Assembly: GCF_037081675.1 (NCBI RefSeq)
Contig: NZ_JAZAQL010000003.1
Location: 1 to 64,000 of the forward strand
DNA: 64,000 nt
Reading direction: 5' to 3'
From: Halorubellus litoreus
GTDB lineage: Archaea; Halobacteriota; Halobacteria; Halobacteriales; Natrialbaceae
Shown here in pieces: positions 59,739 through 64,000 of this stretch. Positions within the stretch are counted from its first letter, which is position 1. Each line of letters starts with the position of its first letter. The notes below the pieces were generated by a model, which was not told the origin of the DNA, searched no databases, and worked only from the letters and a program-made list of their open reading frames with translations. A program made the translations under genes and the position numbers.

Positions 59739-59748
59739 GTATAATACT
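59739..59748 (-). promoter_or_regulatory. TATA box of the AldA-like gene
   Basis: On the minus strand AGTATTATAC, centred about 30 bases before the GTG at 59713. Identifies that GTG as a leaderless start. Confidence 0.6.
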
Positions 59749-59937
59749 TCGGGGCCGCGCCAATGGTGCCGCCGACGCTCGGCCGACTGTTGGGTCGTCC
59801 GACCCACGAGACGACCGTTCCCGGAACCACATCCAGCGAACATGTGAGTGTCTTTCACACAAAAGCGGATGCGAACATAGCCCACCGTTTATTACCGAGA
59901 CGACCGCTTGCTGTCGATCAGAGCCGCTTGCTGTCGG

Positions 59938-61245
59938 TCAGAGAAGCGATTCCTGGAGTTGGCGGAGGTGGTAGAGCGGTGAGTCGGTGTCGAGGCTGAC
60001 GTCCGCGGCGGAGATGGGCTGGTCGGTGCTCACGGGCTGTTCGACGGTCGCGCCACAGAGCAGTTCGAACGGAACGAGGTCCGCATCGGACGCGACGTCG
60101 GCGTTCTGGAGGCGGCCGTATATCGTGTCACCACCACCGCCGACGATCGTCTCACCGGGTTCGAGGTCGCGTTTCGCCGCGGCGACGACCTCGGTTTTCT
60201 GTTCGGTCACGACGCCCGTCGGCTCGTCGTGGAGTCCGGCGAGAGCGACGCTGACCATCGTCTCCTGGGGCAGATGATAGGGGCGATGGAAGAGCTGGTA
60301 CCGGCCGTTCGACGTCGTCTTGATGTTGTACCGCTGGCTCAGGTACGCCTGCGTCGACTCGTTCGTCGCCTCGGTCACGACGAACGCGCTCGGGTTCTGG
60401 TCGGTCGGCGTGACGGAGTCGATGACGCCCGACCGCTCGAGAACCCCGCCGTCCTCGACTGGTCTGAGCGTCTCGAGCATCCCGTCCTTGTCCGTCTCTG
60501 GCATGTGGACGCCGTCATCGTCGATCGGTAGTCCGAGGGCGTTCGCGGCCGCACAGAGCTCGACCGCCACCTTCGTTCCGTCGAGGAACGTGTTGTACAT
60601 CCGTGCGTCCGGTTCGCTGTTCTCGATGAACGACTCGGGGAGGTCGTACCGCTGGAGGGAGTCCTCGTGCGTCGCGTGAGGCTTGAACGTCAGTTCCGTG
60701 CCCTGTCCCGCGGCCACGATGTCCAGGCCCTGGGTGCGCGCCCAGTCGACCATCTCGACGACCTGTGCCGGCTCGTCGCCGTACGCCATCGAGTAGGTGA
60801 CGCCGCGGTACTCGGCGAAGCGAGCCAGCAGCGGGCCGATCGTCACGTCCACCTCGACGCTGACCATGACGACGTCGTTGCCGGCGTCGATCGCTTCCCA
60901 CGCGTGGACGGCCGCCGCTTCAGCGTCACCGGTCGTCTCGATGACGACGTCCACCGGCGCACCAGCCGCCAGTGCACCATCGCTCGTTGCGACGCGGCGA
61001 TCCGCCGCGAGAGCGCTCGCGATGCCGTCCGCGCTCTCTTCGATCGAGACGTCGTCGTCGGGGACGCCGGCCTTCCGGAACGCGTCCTCGGCTTTTCGTC
61101 GTTCGATGTCGGCGAGTATCGAGAGCTCGACGCCGGGTGTCTCCTCGATCTGGTAAGCGAGGTGCGATCCGTAGACGCCCGGCCCGATCAGGGTGACCGA
61201 GAGCGGGTTCCCTACTCGCGCCTCTAAGTCAGACACTACGTTCAT
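59938..61245 (-). CDS. COG4091-type NAD(P)-dependent oxidoreductase with C-terminal SAF domain
   Basis: A 435-residue protein. The Rossmann domain has VTLIGPGVYGSHLA (18-31, GxGxxG-like), then VDVVIETTGDAEAAAVHAWEAI, as in homoserine-dehydrogenase-like proteins. The middle carries GQGTELTFKPHATHEDSL. The C-terminal 100 residues form a SAF domain, DLEPGETIVGGGGDTIYGRLQ, seen also in sugar-acid hydrolases and sialic acid synthase. Homologues occur in sugar and polyol catabolic clusters of bacteria; the reaction is uncertain. TATA at 61271-61278 and a near-palindrome between it and the start suggest repression by a local regulator. Confidence 0.82.
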   Translation of the reverse strand: MNVVSDLEARVGNPLSVTLIGPGVYGSHLAYQIEETPGVELSILADIERRKAEDAFRKAGVPDDDVSIEESADGIASALAADRRVATSDGALAAGAPVDVVIETTGDAEAAAVHAWEAIDAGNDVVMVSVEVDVTIGPLLARFAEYRGVTYSMAYGDEPAQVVEMVDWARTQGLDIVAAGQGTELTFKPHATHEDSLQRYDLPESFIENSEPDARMYNTFLDGTKVAVELCAAANALGLPIDDDGVHMPETDKDGMLETLRPVEDGGVLERSGVIDSVTPTDQNPSAFVVTEATNESTQAYLSQRYNIKTTSNGRYQLFHRPYHLPQETMVSVALAGLHDEPTGVVTEQKTEVVAAAKRDLEPGETIVGGGGDTIYGRLQNADVASDADLVPFELLCGATVEQPVSTDQPISAADVSLDTDSPLYHLRQLQESLL

Positions 61246-61249
61246 CCGT

Positions 61250-61278
61250 GGTTGGTACTAACCGACACGGTAATTAAG
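61250..61278 (-). promoter_or_regulatory. Promoter and palindromic operator of the COG4091 gene
   Basis: TATA element CTTAATTA (61271-61278, minus strand) centred 29 bases before the ATG at 61245. Between them is GGTTAGTACCAACC (61250-61263), a palindrome in 12 of 14 bases, covering the expected transcript start. This is the classic place for a repressor; the IclR protein encoded divergently is the obvious candidate. Confidence 0.5.
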
Positions 61279-61736
61279 TGTTTTGTAAGAGCTGTTATGT
61301 GAACCGGCGGCTGCCGGACGGCCCACAGTCGTTCGTCCGCCAGCGGCCCTCTGTCGCCCCGTTTCAGATAGTTCAAGCAAAGCGTACAGAGGAACGTGGT
61401 GAACCGAACCTGTCAGTTCTCCGCTGGAGAATCTCCTGCTCCCATCGTCCGACCGGGTAACTCGAGGGAGCGTGGAGAAGGCCCCCTGGACGGCCTCGAG
61501 TCCTCGCCCGGCGTGGGCTGGGCAGACCGAGCAATTCGGAGCGAAGGAGGCGACGGTTCGAACCGAGGTAGCCGATGACGCAGTACAGTCCGCAGAGACG
61601 GACCCCGACCGGCTGTCCGTGGCGTCTCCACGTGGAACGACCACCAATTCTCTATGAAAGAATACCATCGCGTCACGTGACGGGTCCGCTTTCGAGGAAC
61701 GAGGTGCCCTCGGCGTCTCCGGGACGTCGTCGGGTC

Positions 61737-61748
61737 GATATGCTAATG
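61737..61748 (+). promoter_or_regulatory. TATA-like element of the IclR gene
   Basis: GATATGCTAATG centred about 30 bases before the ATG at 61773. It overlaps the in-frame ATGs at 61740, 61746 and 61749, which therefore are unlikely starts. Confidence 0.45.
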
Positions 61749-61772
61749 ATGGACGCGCCGCATTGTTCGACC

Positions 61773-62564
61773 ATGCCAAATCACCCGGCGGACGACGAGC
61801 AGACCGGGATCAAGTCGGTCGATACGTCGCTGGACATCGTCGAGACCCTGACCACGGAGGGGCCGATGACCATCACCGAACTCGCGGAGGTGCTCGATCG
61901 ATCGCCGAGCAACGTGCTCGCCCACCTCCGGACGCTCGAACGTCGCGGATTCGCTGTGAAGGAAAACGACCGCTATCGCCCCGGGCTCCGATACTACGAG
62001 GTGGGGAACAGCATCAAGGAGAACTATCCGCTGTACGTCCACGGGACCGACCCGGCGGACGATCTGGCGGCGGAGACGGGCGAGTACGTCTGGTTGATGG
62101 TCGTCGAGCAAGGGCTCGGGTACTATCTCTACAAGACCGGCGGCGAGGACGCCGTCGAAAGTGGCGCGTACACCACGGGGAGTCGCTGGCGTCTCAACGC
62201 GACCGCCAGCGGGAAGGTCGTCCTGGCGCACATGGACGAGGACGAACTGGACGACGTCCTCGAAACGCACGGTCTTCATTCGATGACGCCGAATACGATC
62301 GCGGACCGCGACGCACTGGAGGCGGAACTGGAGACCGTCCGCGAGCAGGGGTTCGCGCGGGACCGAGAGGAAGCGGCCGTGGGTATCCGCGGTGTCGCCG
62401 CTCCGGTCCGGGGACTGGATGGCGTCATCGGAACCGTCTCGCTCTCTGGGCCGGCCAGTCGCATCGAGGGCGAGTACTTCGAGTCGACGCTCCCGCAACT
62501 CGTCACCGAGACCGCGGACATCATTCGCATCAAGCACAACGGCGCGAGAGCGGTCGATCGGTGA
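61773..62564 (+). CDS. IclR-family transcriptional regulator
   Basis: A 263-residue regulator. The N-terminal winged helix (about 12-75) has GIKSVDTSLDIVETLTTEGPMTITELAEVLDRSPSNVLAHLRTLERRGF. The C-terminal effector-binding GAF-like domain (about 85-255) has RLNATASGKVVLAHMDEDELDDVL and the IRGVAAPVRGLDGVIGTVSLSGP strand, both family signatures. IclR proteins regulate local sugar or aromatic catabolism; XacR of Haloferax, which controls pentose oxidation, belongs to this family. Position beside the divergent COG4091 gene suggests control of the island. Start chosen by the TATA spacing. Confidence 0.93.
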   Translation: MPNHPADDEQTGIKSVDTSLDIVETLTTEGPMTITELAEVLDRSPSNVLAHLRTLERRGFAVKENDRYRPGLRYYEVGNSIKENYPLYVHGTDPADDLAAETGEYVWLMVVEQGLGYYLYKTGGEDAVESGAYTTGSRWRLNATASGKVVLAHMDEDELDDVLETHGLHSMTPNTIADRDALEAELETVREQGFARDREEAAVGIRGVAAPVRGLDGVIGTVSLSGPASRIEGEYFESTLPQLVTETADIIRIKHNGARAVDR

Positions 62565-63347
62565 GTGGGCGAGCCGGTCGCGTTCGGGCACCGGCAATCG
62601 TCAGTCGGCGTTTACGACGGATAATTCGGTCTCGGCGTGCAGCGGGCGACCTGAGGGCTATTGTGAGTGTGTGTAATGCATCACGAGCCGATACAGTCGG
62701 CCGTTCGTAGGGATTGCTCGTCCCTTCGACGGTCAGCGGGCGGGTGAAACCGGTTCGACCCGATGGTAGTCGGGCAACGAACAGGGAGCCGAATATAACA
62801 AAGATAGGTGTGTTATACTGTTTGTCGCGGTCGGGTTCGTGCGGGTCGGTGGAGAATCGATCGACCGAGTTCTAATAACAGCCCTATGGTCGTTATTCTA
62901 AACGGTGAACGAGGCGGCCATCGAGAACCGGCGGGGAAGGTTCGACAGCGGCCAGTCCTGCAGGAAGGATGTTTTATTGCTGCATCAAAATACATCGGTC
63001 GTTCATTATTCACCGTTCCCTCGTGTGTTTACCCGGCAGTCATGACACTTCCCATATTGGTCACCTTTCGTATGGTATCGCGTCGTGCCGTCCCGTCACC
63101 GGGTTCCGACGGTCCCACGGAGGGCCGGAGGTTCGTGCCAGCCCGGTATCGGGCGAGACGGTAGCGGCGGCGATGTCGCGGGTGTCACAGCTGCTCTTGG
63201 GAAGCGATCGCGACGCTCGGGCGAGGGGTCACAAGACTGGCACCCGTCCGTGGCGTGGACGTGTAGTGGATAGACGACCACCGGCGCTATCGGACGCGGC
63301 GCTGTTGCATCGGCGATCGGAGAGAGAAGGCGTTGCTTCCGCGGAAG
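62565..63347. other. Long intergenic stretch with two inverted repeats
   Basis: About 780 bases without a convincing gene between the IclR and GH3 genes. It has AT-rich islands with TATAACA / TGTTATA arms (62794-62817, 10-base spacer) and AATAAC / GTTATT arms (62874-62897, 12-base spacer). These may be operators or the edges of a lost element. A 66-codon minus-strand frame at 62813-63013 is mixed in character and is not called. Confidence 0.45.
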
Positions 63348-64000
63348 TCAGAGCGCGGCGTCGTCGACGGTGACGGTCTCGGTCTCGTCGGCGACGCGCA
63401 ATCGGTACTCGCCGTCTTCGAGCGTGTGGCCGTCGCCAGGGTGGTAGACGCTGAAGTCGGCTGCGGCGAGCGAGAGCGTCACGGTGCGTTCCTCGCCGGG
63501 GTCGAGCGTCACGCGCTCGAACGCCTGAAGGCGGCGGACGCGAGGGACGTGCGACGCGGTGAGAGCGCTACTGTACGCCTGGACGACCTCGGTCCCACTT
63601 CGGTCCCCGACGTTCGCGAGCGTGACCGACACCTCGAACTCGTCGTCGGCGTCGAGGACGTCCGTGGAGACGGAGAGGTCCGCGTACTCGAAGTCGGTGT
63701 AGCTGAGGCCGTGCCCGAACTCGAACAGCGGGTCGTACGAGTCGGGATGTTCGTCGGCGCCGATGGGGGCCGGATGCGCGAGGTGGTCGAAGTGCTGGGG
63801 GAGGTCGCCGGGCGACCGCGGGACCGATATCGGGAGACGGCCGGCGGGTTCGTTCGCGCCGAACAGCGTCTCCGCGACCGCGGTCCCGCCCCGGGAGCCG
63901 GGGTAGTACGCCATGAGGATCGCCGGCAGGTGCTCGGCCATCCAGTCGACGATGAGCGGCCGGCCGGTGACGAGCACGCCGACGGTCGGCGTCCCCGTCT
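63348..64000 (-). CDS. Glycoside hydrolase family 3 (beta-glucosidase type), C-terminal part
   Basis: The last 217 codons of a gene that begins beyond the right edge. Seen are the end of the GH3 C-terminal alpha/beta domain (VLVTGRPLIVDWMAEHLPAILMAYYPGSRGGTAVAETLFG, ANEPAGRLPISVPRS) and the following FEFGHGLSYTDFEYADL. A fibronectin-III-like domain (about the last 120 residues) ends in VADETETVTVDDAAL. GH3 enzymes remove beta-linked glucose or xylose from oligosaccharides. Catalytic residues lie outside the window. It could supply monosaccharides to the catabolic island to its left. Confidence 0.9.
   Translation of the reverse strand, partial: TGTPTVGVLVTGRPLIVDWMAEHLPAILMAYYPGSRGGTAVAETLFGANEPAGRLPISVPRSPGDLPQHFDHLAHPAPIGADEHPDSYDPLFEFGHGLSYTDFEYADLSVSTDVLDADDEFEVSVTLANVGDRSGTEVVQAYSSALTASHVPRVRRLQAFERVTLDPGEERTVTLSLAAADFSVYHPGDGHTLEDGEYRLRVADETETVTVDDAAL

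Larger units (their letters stand above)
61246..61772. other. Divergent intergenic region between COG4091 and IclR genes
   Basis: About 530 bases. The left end holds the COG4091 promoter and palindrome. The right end holds GATATGCTAATG (61737-61748), a TATA-like stretch about 30 bases before the IclR ATG. In the middle, frames on both strands are open but arginine/serine-rich and without conserved features, so no gene is called. It may hold further binding sites. Confidence 0.4.

Noticed and set aside
61258..61779. 173-codon minus-strand frame between COG4091 and IclR genes
   Set aside because: Ser/Arg-rich, overlaps both promoters, no motif.
62813..63013. 66-codon minus-strand frame in the gap before GH3
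   Set aside because: Mixed composition, no homologue recognised, no conserved start context.
1..64000. tRNA or rRNA genes
   Set aside because: GTTCGAA-like T-loop strings occur (for example near 33166 and 61556), but no flanking acceptor or anticodon stems could be built.

Overview
This window is chromosome-type DNA from a halophilic archaeon of the class Halobacteria. The evidence is very GC-rich codons, strongly acidic proteins, AT-rich TATA boxes about 27-31 bases upstream of start codons (leaderless transcripts), many twin-arginine signal peptides with lipoboxes, a halocyanin, archaellin-type pilins, and families almost confined to haloarchaea (HTH-10 regulators, a DppD-DppF fusion ATPase, an Htur_1727-type radical-SAM partner). 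The genus cannot be told from the sequence. No rRNA, tRNA, insertion sequence or CRISPR array was seen.

Layout. 1-4152 is a minus-strand housekeeping block: the 5' end of pstB, an aldehyde dehydrogenase, a PNPOx-like protein, UspA, an MBL hydrolase and an MTH865 protein. 4390-7833 is a large Tat-exported GH97 glycosidase. 7938-16485 holds a repeat-bearing gene-poor stretch, two paired-cysteine archaellin-like proteins, DUF2237, MOSC, a 5'-nucleotidase-like enzyme, a glutamine amidotransferase, a 7TM histidine kinase and two 59-codon genes. 16612-24759 holds membrane proteins, a lipase maturation factor gene broken by one in-frame TGA, an ABC-2 exporter, a Tat-type hydrolase whose expected start codon reads ATC, a lipoprotein, and a radical SAM/SPASM enzyme with its small partner. 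24972-35722 is mixed: stress proteins, Ste24-type protease, RtcB-like ligase, MsrA, nucleotidyltransferase, TraB-like protein. Within it lies an AT-rich patch next to an unusual 473-residue gene (31629-33050) that joins a DCC thiol-oxidoreductase domain, an internal Tat signal and a tail with 14 cysteines in 49 residues. This is the best candidate for an undescribed system.

36088-43121 is a nitrous oxide reduction operon: halocyanin, nosZ, a membrane protein, nosD, nosF, nosY. The halocyanin is a plausible electron donor to NosZ, NosDFY handle copper-site maturation, and no nosL or nosR is present here.

43296-64000 is a carbohydrate catabolic island. It has an HTH-10 regulator, two zinc sugar/alcohol dehydrogenases, two paralogous enolase-superfamily acid dehydratases, three aldehyde dehydrogenases (one MMSDH-like, one AldA-like), a COG4091 oxidoreductase, an NTF2-like protein, a Dpp-type ABC importer, an IclR regulator and the end of a GH3 glycosidase. 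Together they read as uptake of a glycoside or sugar acid, then oxidation, dehydration and final aldehyde oxidation without phosphorylation. The substrate cannot be named from sequence alone. Palindromes next to several of these promoters look like operators for the local regulators.
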